From Lepeophtheirus salmonis (lineage: Eukaryota; Arthropoda; Copepoda; Siphonostomatoida; Caligidae), in NCBI RefSeq assembly GCF_016086655.4, contig NC_052132.2:13332805-13396804 (forward strand): a DNA stretch of 64,000 nt, given 5' to 3'. A program made the translations under genes and the position numbers. This document shows positions 20,775 through 32,980 of this stretch, piece by piece (position 1 is the stretch's first letter; each line of letters opens with the position of its first letter). Under the pieces are notes generated by a model. It saw only the letters and a list, made by a program, of their open reading frames with translations. It ran no database searches and was not told the origin of the DNA.

Positions 20775-21612
20775 CTACTGGCGCGTATCATGGTTATATT
20801 TAATTAGTAGCGCCTCTTGGAAGAACACACGACAACTTTCTGCCAGATTGGTCTATTTCTTTCTGTGTGGCATTCCTTTGAATCGAGGAACGGCCTTCGC
20901 CTTTTTTGTCGCAGATTCCCCCTTGATAACCCATTGTTTAGATTGTTATTTGTTTTCAGAAGTGTAGGGAAGTATCCATGTTTCATCCACAGTGACAAAG
21001 CGACGCTTAAAGTCCTCTGGATTCTTCTGGAACAGCTGCAAATCATCATCGCAACCCTTCACACAATTTTGTTTTTAGTCAAGCGTGAGCACCAATCTTG
21101 CGTATAGCTTTGTCATGCCCAAATGTTGATGCAAATATTATGTATGATTCGAGATGCCCACAGCACTAGCAATCTCACATACTGAATTCTTCTGTCATCT
21201 ATGACCATATCATGGATTTTATCAATGATTTCTGAAGTAGTAACCTCAACAGGACGTCCAGAATGTTCAGCGTCACTTGTGCCCATATGCCCACTCTGAA
21301 AACTTTGAAACAACTTATAGACTGTTCTAATCGAAGGTGCAGAGTCCCCATAATGTTTATCAAGCTTCTTTTTAGTCTCCTGAGGCGTTTTGTCTTTCAT
21401 AAAGTTATGTTTAAAAAACACACGAAATTCTTTTTCCACCATTTTTTGAAAATCACTCCACTTCCTCGATTCAAACGAATGGCAAACACAAAGAAATAGA
21501 CCAATACAGCTAAAAATTGATGTATGTTCTTCCAATAGATGCTACTAATTAAACATAAACTCGATACGTGCCATCTCTCGGACAAGGAATGGACTTTTTA
21601 AACGACCCCCGT
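20775..21612 (-). mobile_element. SETMAR-type mariner with 5' leader inverted at both ends
   Basis: The right end (minus strand, from 21612: GGGGGTCGTTTAAAAAGTCC ... GAGAGATGGCACGTATCGAG) leads into the transposase leader and ATG at 21442. The left end (20777-20886, plus strand) carries the same leader: GCGCGTATC, TTTAATTAGTAGCGCC, TTGGAAGAACACACG, TGGTCTATTTCTTTCTGTG, TTTGAATCGAGG. Left of 20777 the outer terminus is decayed. The same arrangement occurs in the copy at 58493-59142. Confidence 0.65.
20890..21442 (-). pseudogene. mariner (SETMAR-like) transposase, N-terminal to first catalytic region
   Basis: From ATG 21442: MVEKEFRVFFKHNFMKDKTP, ETKKKLDKHYGDSAPSIRTV, GHMGTSDAEHSGRPVEVTT (G-R-P linker between the two HTH motifs) and IIDKIHDMVIDDRRIQ. 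A one-base frameshift follows near 21190; ASAVGIS, EDFKRRFVTVDETWILPYT (V-T-V-D-E-T-W, first catalytic Asp) and GESATKKAKAVP continue in the new frame. The second and third catalytic residues are missing; the reading runs straight into the inverted left end. This is the best-preserved mariner coding stretch in the window. Confidence 0.75.
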
Positions 21613-24228
21613 AATTTGAAGCCACAATAAAATAAACAAGAAAACGATATTTATTACTGAAACTATGCACACCTATTAGCAAACTAAATATGTTCCTACA
21701 ATAATTTACTACAAATATATAGTTAAGCGAATAAGGGAGTTTATTAAAACATAAATATACATTTATTGGTTGCTACTTCATCATGCCCTAAGATCTCTTT
21801 GTTTTTACATTTCATTGTTCAATCATTTTTTTTTGTTTCGAAATATCCTCCTAAAAATTGTCAGTTTAACGTTTTGTCTTTCTATGTTATGTCCGGGCAC
21901 CATTTCCCAAACAAAGAAACCCCATTACTAATAAAATAAGGCATATTAATTTAATAAAAACCATTTAAGTCGATAAATAATACATATTATTATGAATTTA
22001 TTATAAGAGATCTAATAGCAAATTCCTTAGATCTTTGATCATTTCCTCCATGCTCTAAAGTGGTCAAACTGCAAATGCAAGTACTTATTTCTCTTCTACA
22101 TTCTACAAGGTTTTTTTTGACTACAAATGACGCCTTTAGGGGAGAGTTGCAACAATACTGATTGTTTTTGGCACAATTACTCATAGCTGGATGACTTAGA
22201 TTCCCCAAATCTGAACACAACATATCTACATATGTTACCAATGTTTGAATCCATTCAATGATTATACCCATCAATATTTTTTCAACAAATAACATTTACA
22301 TGCAACTTGTCAAACGTTGCAACTGTCTTCTAAGGCAGTGAGAGTTGCAACAGTTAATAAATATGTTAACAGTGTTAGATATGTAAACAATTACAATAAA
22401 AAAGTATTGATTAATGAATAAATAAAAGTTTATCCTCATGAAATAATCTAATTCAAAGTATTAAAATAAAATATATATTACTGATAAAAAGTGACGTCGG
22501 TTACCACTGAGTGACCTTGAGCCCCTTTAAAGTTTATGCAGCTCCCTCAAAATTTTTATCATATATAAAACGGACCTAATTATATACATTTATGTGTATT
22601 TATTATAAGCTATTTATAAATTATGGGGGTACGTTCCTTTAAAAGATGAAATCTAGCAAGTCCCTTGCTGATTAGTGTTATAGATAAGAGAAATAGACTA
22701 TCAAAAAAATCTGCAATGTCCTTCTCAGGCTTAAAAAACATGCTTGATATGGAGTGTAATTGTAACTATCAATATTGATATTGCAACGCTTATCAGTCTT
22801 TCTTTCTTTCTATCTGTCTGTATGAAAACGAGTCACCGGATACACTGATATAGTGCCATTTGACATACCTATCTCATAAAAATGTTTTGATCTAAGAAAG
22901 AACAATGTAGACGTAGTAAGGCAATATTGAAGGCGTGTGCATATAGCATCGATAGTGTACTCTATATAGTGATCCCTGATGTATATAATATTTAGATCTA
23001 AGAAATAACAGGATATTCTTATGGATGCAATATTGCAGGTGTATGTATATAGGATCCAACGTGTTTACAAGGAAATGCGAAATTACTTTTTTCCCAACCT
23101 AATATTAAGCAGTCACATCTTGAGCAGATATACACCATTCTTGATATAGTTATACGTAATATAGTGGAGAATAAGTGAAAATAATGTTAATGTTTGTTAA
23201 TAGGTAGTAGATCTAGGCCTAAATTGTACCGTTTTTGGCTTAATATTTTTTTCATATGCACTTTGGCAAAGTCTTAGACCATTTTAGTTTGTAAAAAATA
23301 TATTATTTTTTGGCCCAAATTGGCAAATATTTAAGTCTCTTGAAGAATCCCAAATATGACTTTATTAATACAAAATTGTATTTTATATTTGCACATTCTC
23401 TGTTTTCATTGTTGCTTTTTGTTCATCGACTATCACTTCAATTAGTGTCAAATTTTGATATGTTATTTATGTATATTAAAAGAGCAAAGTCTGTCTGTAT
23501 CTGTGTTTTTATTTATGCTGAAAGGTAGTCATTTTTAAGTGTTAATACTTGATCTACGAAATAATAATAGAATGGAGTGTGCGTGTTACCTTAAAAAAAA
23601 AGACAGTATTTATATAGAATTGTATAAAAACGTTCTGTAAAAATAAATTGAATATCGTATTCATTTAGGTCAACTCTAATTAAAAAAGATGAACAGAAAG
23701 GAAGTACCTTACATACTTAATAAAAAAAAAAACCACGTGAGATGTAATTAAGTGTTTATAAGGAAAACAGATTCACAGTTCTGATATCATGGAAAAAATA
23801 AAAGTTACACTCTTGGTTTCTTGGGTAGTTATCATTGATGCGATAAAAGCTATGTTGGTCTTTCGATCGAAGCCTAAAAAACTCCAGGCATTGCCGAATA
23901 CCCCCACTAGTGTTTGATAAAATAGGGAAACCGGAAATCATTGAGTACATCTCGGGTAACTACAGTTTTTTGATTGTCCCCACTGAAAATGTATTTGTGC
24001 ACAAGGAGAAAAGTACACACACGAACACGGGACAGTCTATTATACATATACACAATGACAAGGTAAATAGGTTCTACATTCCAGGAAGTCACTAGAAAAT
24101 TGTTCATTATCATTTTATAAGGGTTCGTCGTTTATATGAATTATATATGAATAATAACGTGTAGTCGTCTATTAGATGATGATATGATTATGTCATTCTG
24201 ATATATTTGGTAGGTATGTAATAAGAGG
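21613..24228. other. no gene recognised; weak dispersed repeat
   Basis: A 101-codon minus frame at 21990-22295 is Cys-rich but matches nothing I know. 22820-23050 holds a diffuse repeat (ACGAGTCACCG, CCCTGATGTATATAAT, AGATCTAAGAAATAAC) with relatives at 33728-33790 and 34690-34800. AT-rich otherwise. Confidence 0.3.
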
Positions 24229-24300
24229 TACGAGGGTGATCTGAAAAGTTTGCCACCTCAACGTAAATATGGCAGACTGCTTTAAGATATATGTGTTCAA
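24229..24300 (+). repeat. solitary 5' end of MEKI-type mariner
   Basis: TACGAGGGTGATCTGAAAAG TTTGCCACCTCAACGTAAATATGGCAG resembles the left end and first leader bases of the copy at 19314. No transposase sequence follows. Confidence 0.5.
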
Positions 24301-26745
24301 TGCTTATGCATAACAATTTGACCTTGAATATATTGATCAATATAGAACTATATTTTATTCTCGTTTGATAGATTAATTTTGGACTTCACTCAAATTATTA
24401 ATGTTCACATCCTTATTGGCTTGTTTAAACAACAAAATGTAATTTGGTTATATTAGCTCCGTACTTATTTTGGCATCTAATTAGATAAGAAACTCCATTC
24501 TTGGAATAAATATTTGATCAATATTACATAGGTAACTCTATTATTATAAGCAAATTGGGAGAAGTAAAGGCTCTCCTGAATATTTTATTAATATATTAGT
24601 CAAATTAAATGTAGCTTAATAGTATATTATGAACAGAGTTGGTGAAAAGTAAGGTCCCATCCTTTTTTCGACATTTTCTACCCCTTTTCTAAGCATTTCC
24701 TAGGTTGCATTGAGAAATTGTTCACTCAACCTAGTTAGTAATGAAATAATAAATACACTCTGGGATGCATTGCCCCCAAATTGTAAAAAAAAATCAACTC
24801 TTTTCCCATATTCCTGATGGGGTTAAGAGTAAGCCATGGATCCAAAGTGAGTTTTAAGGAACTTTAATTTACTTTCAACAGAATGAAGTGCCAACTCACA
24901 TTAGCGAATTTGTTTTGATGTGTTGTGCGTCCAATTTTGAGCATTTTTGGCGATATTTCTTCGTTATGTAAGAGGGGTTCTTGGAATGATATTCGAGAAG
25001 AAACTGCAAGTGTCAGATACACGTATGCTTTTAAGTGACATAAGGGTGTAGTTTGTGCCAAAAGATGATGACTAGTGATGTAAATCGTATGTATTTTTTA
25101 GTCGGCCCGTTTTTTTTTAAGAATTAGTTTTCCTTTGCTCAGCTGATGTCATTATTTTTGAATTATGTAGTAGTGAACTTCTTTTTTCCACTACATTCAA
25201 TTGTTTCCAAAGTCTGATTGAACATTCGTGTGTGCTTATCAAAGACAGAGTAACCCAGACGCCCACCTTACAGCTGATTGTAAATAATCGGATGAAACGT
25301 AATGACAGCTAATCTGCTCTGTTCCAAACCGTTTTTCAATCTTTTTTAACATGGCCAAAATACACAATATGTTTATCACTAATTCTTAATATTTTTCATA
25401 TTACCCTATGGGCTATAAATCTTATTTACCACACTTTTTTTAAACTGTTATTCTAGAGTAGGGATGAACAAATTCTGATGGGATGGTGCTTTATATCAAC
25501 CCTGTAAATGATGACAGCCATTAAATGATCTTCAAATGTTCAAGGTCACAATATATATTTTTTTTTTCATTTTTTGACTGTTCATTCGCTGTTCGATGAT
25601 AAGTTACAAATATTATAAATATCTAATATATATTCTTGTGGAAAGATTGAATCTTTTATAACTGATGGATTTTGTAAACAAACTTATGAATTGTTAGTTG
25701 ACATTCATCATACATAAAAGTGGAGCAGCGATATTAGAACTTATGTAGGACTTTAAATCATGTCGAGACCTTGACCAACAAATATTTATTTGATTGAACT
25801 AGTATAATATGTATGTAAACATCCCAAAAAAGAAGTACGTAACATCATTCTACGCATTATAGACAATTATCATATTTATGTTTGGACCAGTATAAATTAT
25901 AAATATAAATATATACCTATACAAAATCCTACTTTCAGTGCTTCTTTTGTAGAAGATAAGTGATTATTAGAAATTAATCGAAACTTTCCTTGTGAATTTC
26001 TGATAATTGTAAATTGCAGGCATATTTAAATGCATTAAAGTATTATGTAGTTCATTTGACTCTCTCTTTAGAATCTTTTTTTTTGAGAGAGAGAATTACA
26101 AGTGATTATAGATCTAATGAAATTTAATTATGTATAATCAAAATGTTGTGTTTAAATGGTGAGGGGATAAATTGGCTGTGTGTTGCTTTAAAGGAAGTAA
26201 ATTTTCAAGATATTCATTCGGTCGTAATTGAGTCAAAAATGTAGAAAATCAGCCTTATGAAAAATGTTCATTAGAGCAGTCTATGTGCAGAATGCCAGGG
26301 AGATGTACAAATTGCCCGTCAGAGTAATGTTGTAACTCTAGTCAGTCTACCTTTACACGCTTCCATTTATTCCAAGATTCTTGGAATATTGATATTACCA
26401 TGGGGGTTATTTGTATCAAAATGACAAAGCGTTAGAAGTTTACTGCTCGTTTTTTCTTTCAAATGGTTCAGAACTCGTTCTCGCCTATTCTGATTTTATT
26501 TAGAGCTAAATAATATATCAGAAAGAACGGTGGAATATGTTCAAGCTGGGAGCTTCCTATAGCCTTAATAACGAAACTTAAACAGAGGAATCAACGATAC
26601 AAAGCTGGGTTTAAAAGATAAATGTGTACATATATAACGTAACAGGGTCTGCAAATTATAAGTGACGTGAAAAGGATTTTTTTCAAACGCAATTTTCTCT
26701 TCCACCAGTTATCAGATTAAAAAATTAAATTAAATTCTGAAAGCT
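24301..26745. other. no gene; one partial foldback-family repeat
   Basis: 25125-25400 matches parts of the foldback at 57040-57942 (TGATTGAACRTTCGTGTGTGC, AGCTGATGTCATTA). Nothing else recognised. Confidence 0.35.
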
Positions 26746-26749
26746 TGGC

Positions 26750-27135
26750 GGATTCTGATTTATTTCATTCAATAAAATCAGCTATAGTCTCAATTACAGT
26801 CTCTTAACCAGGACATAAGCGGGAACAGGTCTTCGCCACTTGGTCCCTTGACAGATCCTGGGATTTTTTATTGACCAGAGTGACAGTTTGTCTTTGGTTT
26901 GTCGTTCAATCGTGTCCAACACACACACAAAAAAAATCAATCAGATTCAGATCCGTCGAGTTCGAGGCCAAAAGTCTGTCAAGATGAAGTAGTAAAAATT
27001 GTCTTGGATCCATTTCAGGCTTTTTTTCGAGGTGCAGCAGGCCTCCCATTGCCACCACTCAATGCAAAATGTCTCTAGGTCTCTGTGCATTTTCCTAATA
27101 TTAGCAACAAAAAATTCGAGTCTTCTCCATGTCAT
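26750..27135 (-). pseudogene. mariner transposase C-terminal half
   Basis: Minus strand: RRLEFFVANIRKMHRDLETF, then GNGRPAAPRKKA / KKSLKWIQDNFYYF, a degraded D-x-A-P-x-H-T-x-K-K-x-x-x-W block. In the next frame it has LASNSTDLNLIDFFCV (S-P-D-L-N-P-x-D-F) and at the end ETVIETIADFIE then a stop at ~26768, matching the mariner C-terminus V-I-x-x-x-G-x-F-I-E. Multiple frameshifts. It is arranged head-to-head with the next fragment, the 5' (inner) sides of both meeting near 27140. Confidence 0.55.
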
Positions 27136-27139
27136 ATTG

Positions 27140-27430
27140 CAAAGAGGACGTTGACCTGGTTGTCAATATTTTTTATTTTTACTTAGCTGGATCCAGTGTT
27201 TGCCTTCCAAGTTACCCAGACCTCAACCCCATGGACTTCTTTGTGTGGGCGATAGTTGAGTACTACACCAACAGATCCTTCTGCAACACAAAAAAATCCG
27301 AGCTGGTGTACAGGATCTAGGAGGTATTCCAGAATCAACCTAACAAGACTGTTATCAAGACCTGCTTCCATTTCCAATGGCAAGTCGAGGCCGTTATTGA
27401 CCTCCAAGGCGATTATATTGAATAATGATA
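27140..27430 (+). pseudogene. mariner transposase C-terminal third
   Basis: The plus strand reads LPSYPDLNPMDFFVWAIVEY YTNRSFCNTKKSELV (third-acid block P-D-L-N-P-M-D-F-F-V-W), a stop, then EVFQNQPNKTVIKTCFHFQW QVEAVIDLQGDYIE and the natural-looking stop at ~27423. The C-terminal V-E-A-V-I-D-x-x-G-D-Y-I-E motif is intact, so the 3' end is well preserved while everything upstream is missing. Confidence 0.65.
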
Positions 27431-28300
27431 AAAATATATTACAACTTTTATTGGGCATTAGTTTTATTAGAATTGGATGATTAGTTTAGGAAAAAGTTCA
27501 TTCAAAAAAATTGTGTTGATTGTTAATTAGAAATTGCATCCAATTGATATAAAAGGTAAGGAAGAGCCTTTACTAATAATTTACTATACAGTATGACGGA
27601 TCCTAGTTTTGTAGCGTCATGTTGAAAGAGTCCATCAGGAACTAATAATAACTACTTATTTACTAACTAGCAAATTATGGCGTTGGTCAGGCCAAGTAGG
27701 GGCGGCGGAACATACAATTTTCTTATTATTTAGACCCCTTCGCTGTAAGCAGGTACAGTATACTTTGATTAGGTATTACACAATGAAGAGCCTGTATAAT
27801 ATATGACATGTAATATAAATAATTAAAAAAAGTTTCATAAATCTCAAAATATTGTAAAAATTATGAGATAAAATGTTGCGGAAATTCAAAATACTTTGAC
27901 GTATTTTGAATTTATAATTTTATGGGCAAAATTCATTCATTATATCGTGGCATTTCTTCTTAAAATTGATGCTTGATGAAAAAAAAAAATTATTCGGAAA
28001 ATGACGGATATTTAAGTTAAAAATCAATTTTTATGTGTGAAATTTATATGCTAATGAATTTCCAAACAAATTTTCTACAAACTTTAGTTTTTTTCTACGA
28101 ATCCCATATTCCATTGCAAATATATTTTTTTGCATCCGAAAAAAAAACCCTCAATTTTCACAGATTTCTTTTATTGACCATATTAATTTAAAAAATAAAT
28201 AGATTTATATTTGGGTATAGGATAAGTCTCCCTTATATGACAAATCCCCCCTCTGCTGAAATATGCACCCCTGTCTTAGCCTGACCAGGTTCCAAAGAGG
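27431..28300. other. no gene recognised
   Basis: 3' flank of the mariner fragment followed by AT-rich DNA. Confidence 0.3.
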
Positions 28301-28302
28301 CC

Positions 28303-28568
28303 CAGGGGAGTCCGCAGGGGGTCAGGCTGGAATGGTTGTTGCCACACAAATTTAGGAATTTTGCTTTTTACTAGACATTTTTTTTGTCTGAGGATGAAAA
28401 ATTTTTACGCGACAATAGGGATAAAAGTTTGTTCTAAAAATATAAAATTTAATTTTGTAAATTTTTTGTGAATAGCTATGAATTTTTGAAACTTTTTTCA
28501 TATAATTTTAATTTTTTTATATATCAAAAAACAAACCCCCTCCCCATATAATTCTGCAGACGCCCTTG
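28303..28568. mobile_element. CAGGGGCGTCC-family MITE
   Basis: Begins CAGGGGAGTCCGCAGGGGGT and ends CTGCAGACGCCCTTG. The interior TTTTGCTTTTTACTAGA ... GGATGAAAAATTTTTACGCG is shared with 54390-54440. Non-coding. Confidence 0.6.
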
Positions 28569-30095
28569 TGCACCTATGTAAAGTTTTAGCCTGCTAGACC
28601 CAACACAAACTTCTATTATACAGATATAATTGGGAAGAAAAGGACGTGAAATACGACTTCTCACTCTTGCTTTAAGTGGATAAAGATTTCTAAATCTCTT
28701 CTTCGATACACTCTCCGTACATACATATTGTGATTATACAATATACATAAATATTATGTAGACTAAGTATTTTGTACGAATGAATTCAAGTATGTGGAAT
28801 TAAATTACAATCATTTGGAGCTTTGTTTTGTTTTTTAAAAGAATGAGACGAATTTTTCATCATTCTACGATATGGATTTCATCATCAGAGTAATTACCAT
28901 ATTGGTTCATAACTACAAATAGAAACAGATGGACTTCCATAACTACACAATACCATATTGTAAATATTTTCAATTAGGTATGGGGGATAATATTCCTTGA
29001 TATTAGTGTCTGATGGATTACTTGCAACTATCAATTTTATATTTAATTAATTAATAGCTGTCAAATCCTCTCTATTCTCTACGCTATTTCATACCAGTTT
29101 AGAAAAATGTTTTAAAACAAAAAATAGTAAAATGATTAATTTTTTCCATAAAGGTCAGTAACTTTTTGAGCTATCGCTCACAAATCCTAAGTCTACTGAT
29201 GAGTAACCAATCGAAAAGAACAAACAGTATTCAAACAACCAAAAGCCACATTTCTTCCCAAGTCAACAGTTTTAAAGATATCTAATCCTTGGATTACATT
29301 ACAAGTAAGATCCTTGTCAGAGAAGTGATTGTTTATTAAAACTTAAGCATAGTTTACTTCTTAACGATAAATTTACTACCATTCTTTGGTCAGAAGAACC
29401 TAAATGGCTATTGCATCTGTTTTTCTTATCTTTTTTGTAGCGACCAAAGCCTGGAAATGTCATGTTGTCAATGAATCGTTATATAAATTGAAAACAGAGA
29501 GTTGAAAGCACTCACAGAGCAAGTGTCCCAGAATCTGAGGCATTTCAATATTAGAACAAGATGGAGAGAATTAGTTTGATGGAGGAAAGTTGAGAATGTA
29601 ACAAAGGATTCATTTCCTTAGAACATCTGCTCAACGTAAATCCCGCGAAAATAATCAGTTTTTTCTACTTGATTGTGTGCAATTATCTCACTTTAATAAC
29701 GGTTCTTTCTTAATTGTATCTAAATATATATATCCCGTCATAGTGTACATAGCGTATTTGTTTAGTCCTTGAAATATACACTTTTATTTATTTTTTGGCA
29801 AGCCTGTTTCCTTTGGAGCAAATAATGAGGAGTTATTTTGGAAACTCTCTATTAGGTTAAAGGAAGAGAAAAAAATATAAGACGATTTAAATGAGTCCCA
29901 TGATAACTCGATTGACAAATTTTTTACAAAAACTATTTATATACAATACCTTACCGTGTGTACCAAAAGTCCGTGCCAATTATTTCAAGGAGCTGTTCCG
30001 AATTCGATAAACATATTACTCAAAAATGGGACCTTAATAAAAGTGTATCCCATTACGCTTAAATTTTTACTTATTAATGATCCCGGATGATTATT
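28569..30095. other. no gene recognised
   Basis: AT-rich, no domain-bearing frame on either strand. Confidence 0.3.
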
Positions 30096-30099
30096 AGTG

Positions 30100-30370
30100 G
30101 TTATTATAATGATTGCTATAATAACATTAGACATGCCATTACTTATACTGTATCTCGCAACCTCTCCTCAAAAATAAAAAAGACCAAACATCAATTGGTA
30201 GTTAGCCAATTCTTGCAACTATGAAATGATTGTTATTAATAATAGTAGACAATTGTTCACAACTTATTAAGAAATAATTTGAATCCAATCAATCAATATT
30301 AAGAACACTGATTACAAGAAAAGTTGCTAATAACAATCAAAGTAACAACGAGTGTGATGCAACAGTTTAT
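30100..30370 (+). repeat. dispersed repeat, copy A
   Basis: ATACTGTATCTCGCAACCTC ... AATTGGTAGTTAGCC ... TTGTTCACAACTTATTAAG ... CCAATCAATCAATAT...AACACTGATTA matches 56345-56590 over ~245 bp. Shorter relatives at 36110-36190 and 51600-51730 share the TATCACGCAACCTTTYCTC core. Confidence 0.5.
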
Positions 30371-30479
30371 GTTGATCCATGTCTCTCCATGCACGTTTTA
30401 TAAAGATAAATAGGGATATTACGTTAAATATAAGTAATATTTAAAAAAATATAGAATTAAGCAATAATATAATCTTTTT

Positions 30480-31350
30480 AAGTGTAATAGGTACCTTTGT
30501 ATGAAACATATTCGTTCTAGGAAAATTCATATAAACCATTTTCGTATAAAACCATTTTGTATAAATTTATGAGGAAACGGGGGATAGAATTTATGAATTG
30601 TCATTTGATATCCCGAATATTGGGAGTGTTTTTGGGTAATGGCGATAATTAAGCAACTACTAAGAGCCCCTTACAACCCTTAATTTGTACCTCGAATACT
30701 GGGGGTGCATTAGGGTACCGCTGCGTCCAAAACGGGATGCAACCCACCGCAGATAATTTGAAGAAACTACTACGAGCCCCCTACCCTCCCCTAAATCGTA
30801 CTCCGAATGTGGGGGGTATTTTCTGGTACCACGGATCGCAAAATGGGATGCAATCCAACGCTGATACTTGAAGAAACTACTAAGAGCCCCTCACAGCCTC
30901 CCCTAATTGTACCCCGAACATATAAGAGATTACAATTTTAAGCCAATAAGCACTAGAAAACCCCATCAAACATTCAGGGTACATTTGGAGGGTTGTGATG
31001 GGCTCTTAATTGTTTTTTCAAGAGTAGGCGATAAGTTGCATACCCTTTTGGAACCTGGCACTACCCAAAAAAACCACCAAACTTTAGGGGTACAATTTGG
31101 GAGGGGGGATGTAAAGGATTCTTAATTGTTTTTTTAAAGTTTTGGCCGTAAGTTGCATCCCGTTTTGGTACCTGACGGTACCCGAAAACACCTCCGATAT
31201 TCGGTGTACAAAATGACAATTCATAAAGTCTATCCCCCGTTTCCTCAAAAATTTATAGGAAATGGTTATATACGAAATTGTTTCTATTCGAATTGTCCTT
31301 ATACGATTATGTTTTATTCGAAGTTACCGTACACCCTTTTTAAGATCCAT
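30480..31350. mobile_element. foldback (FB-like) element with tandem-repeat arms
   Basis: The left arm (30480-30925) and the reverse complement of the right arm (30930-31345) share an outer block (TTYGTATA, TATAAATTTATGAGGAAACG then GGGGATAGA(A/C)TTTATGAATTGTC). An inner region follows, made of ~115 bp subrepeats: AAAACGGGATGCAAC, TTGAAGAAAC, TACTAAGAGCCCC, CCTCCCCTAAATTGTACCCC, GGGGGTATTTTGGGTACC-like. Three units occur on the left and two inverted units on the right. The centre (about 30920-30955) is short and unique. The arms could fold into an almost complete hairpin of ~420 bp. No protein coded; three short plus-strand frames here are incidental. Confidence 0.7.
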
Positions 31351-32285
31351 AAAATTTCAAGTACATGAAGCCGCTTTGGGGATCTTAGATCTTTTTGGAG
31401 AATACAAATTTACTTATACCGTAACCGGATCCACAGCCCGTCCTATCTCTACTTAGGTGCACTCAACATCCACAAAGAGTCGTAGCTAATTTACTATTAA
31501 CAGGTGGTTAAAAAGAGCTGAAACATCATTCGTAAAACCTTACTAGATAGTTGAATAAAGGACAACTTGTCCTGTGTTTTTAAGTTTAGATAATTGAAGA
31601 ATATGTTAATGCATATAAATAAATACAAATATTTGTTGACTTCTAATTAAACAGGCTCTTTTTGAGGCCTTAGTAACTGGTGTGGGTGGCTTCCATTTGA
31701 AATATTGGGGTTCTAAATAAGATATTTGGGGGTCCTTTACTCCATGATCAATGATAATTGCAATGTTTCGGGCGAGAGCCTACTAGTAATTGGAAATGAG
31801 AACCACCAGTTGCAATACTTGAGAACCCTGTGGTTATTCCAAGAAAATGCCAAAGCAGCACAATTCTAGAAACGTGCTGGAACGTAAACCTATTACCAAG
31901 GTCGTCCTTATGCCACTTTGATCCCCACCATCGCAGTGTGCACCACATTTTAATTAAGCCTCAGATTAGATCAAAAATTAATTTTTTATAGAAATATTTT
32001 TCTTAAAAAAGTCATTTCAGAAAAATGACAAATTAGTTATCTAAAATATGAATTAAATTCAAATTTTTAAAGGAAAAACCCCCACAAATATATCTCATTG
32101 ATCCAGACCCCACTCACGCTAATATCGCCCATGGCCTCAGATGATCTTTACCTAGATTGGGATTAGGGCTCTGTGTTTTTAGTTTACATAGGACAGATTG
32201 TCTTGTTGGAGAGTGGGAGTTAACATCTTGAGAGAATGTTTTTTGATTAACTTTTTTATAAAAGAAGTATTTGAGACAGTTCTTA
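31351..32285. other. no gene recognised
   Basis: 31640-31950 is less AT-rich than average but has no identifiable frame or repeat partner in the window. Confidence 0.3.
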
Positions 32286-32289
32286 AAAA

Positions 32290-32980
32290 TTTGATAAATA
32301 TATTATTTATTTAATTTTGAAACTGAAAAAGAAATTTTTCGGAACATCCATTCATTTATTAGAGAAAAACGTAGTTTTTTCCAAAAATTGACAACAAGAT
32401 TATAGTCTGGAGAAGATGGTAGCATCCCCACTGGGGTTGCTGGAAGGTAATTTTGAGGTAGGGGACAAATTATATATAATGCTGACGTCATTAGTCTTTT
32501 GATTTCTTGACAATTTTGAGAGAATAATTTTCGTTTTTTTTATAAATACTAAATAAGTTGTTTTAAACTTTAGAATTTAACTTTTTTAACTAATATATCA
32601 GATCTACATTTTTCCAGATCCGATTTGGTTGGGATCTCTAGGCGTTCGAGTTAATTTCCGATCTTATTTTTAAGAAAATAAATATTTATGGCGTTATTTA
32701 CAAACTTGATAAACATATTTTTAATTTTGACAACTAAAATATAAATTTTTGAGAACAACCATTCATTTTTTAGAAAAAAGCTTGTCATTTTGATAAACTT
32801 AAAGAAAGGTAAGAGGGGGGGGGGTATAATCCTGACATCCAGTGCTGGAATGTACTTTTGAGTGGGAAGGGGGCAAATTATATAACGTTGACGTAATAAA
32901 TAGTTTGTTTTTTGATAATTTTGACAGATTATTATGTTTTTTTTTATGAATACCAAATATTTTATTTAAATTTTAGAATT
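32290..32980 (+). repeat. tandem duplication, ~390-400 bp period
   Basis: 32310-32590 and 32705-32990 share AATTTTGA(A)ACTRAAA, CATTCATTT(A)TTAGARAAAA, ACAAATTATATA(TAA)...TGACGT and TTTTATRAATACYAAAT blocks in the same order. The two minus-strand frames in this segment (32303-32491 and 32651-32956) are the same non-coding sequence read twice. A G10-11 run occurs at about 32815. Confidence 0.5.

Noticed and set aside
21990..22295. 101-codon Cys-containing minus frame
   Set aside because: No recognisable domain or splice context; could be an exon but I cannot support it.
27183..27458. 91-codon minus frame over the 27-kb mariner
   Set aside because: Antisense shadow of the clear PDLNPMDFFVW coding strand.
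30907..31456. Three overlapping plus frames
   Set aside because: They follow the subrepeats of the foldback arm and have no independent support.
32303..32956. Two similar minus-strand frames suggesting a gene family
   Set aside because: They are the two units of a tandem DNA duplication; similarity is at DNA level and includes frame-breaking gaps.
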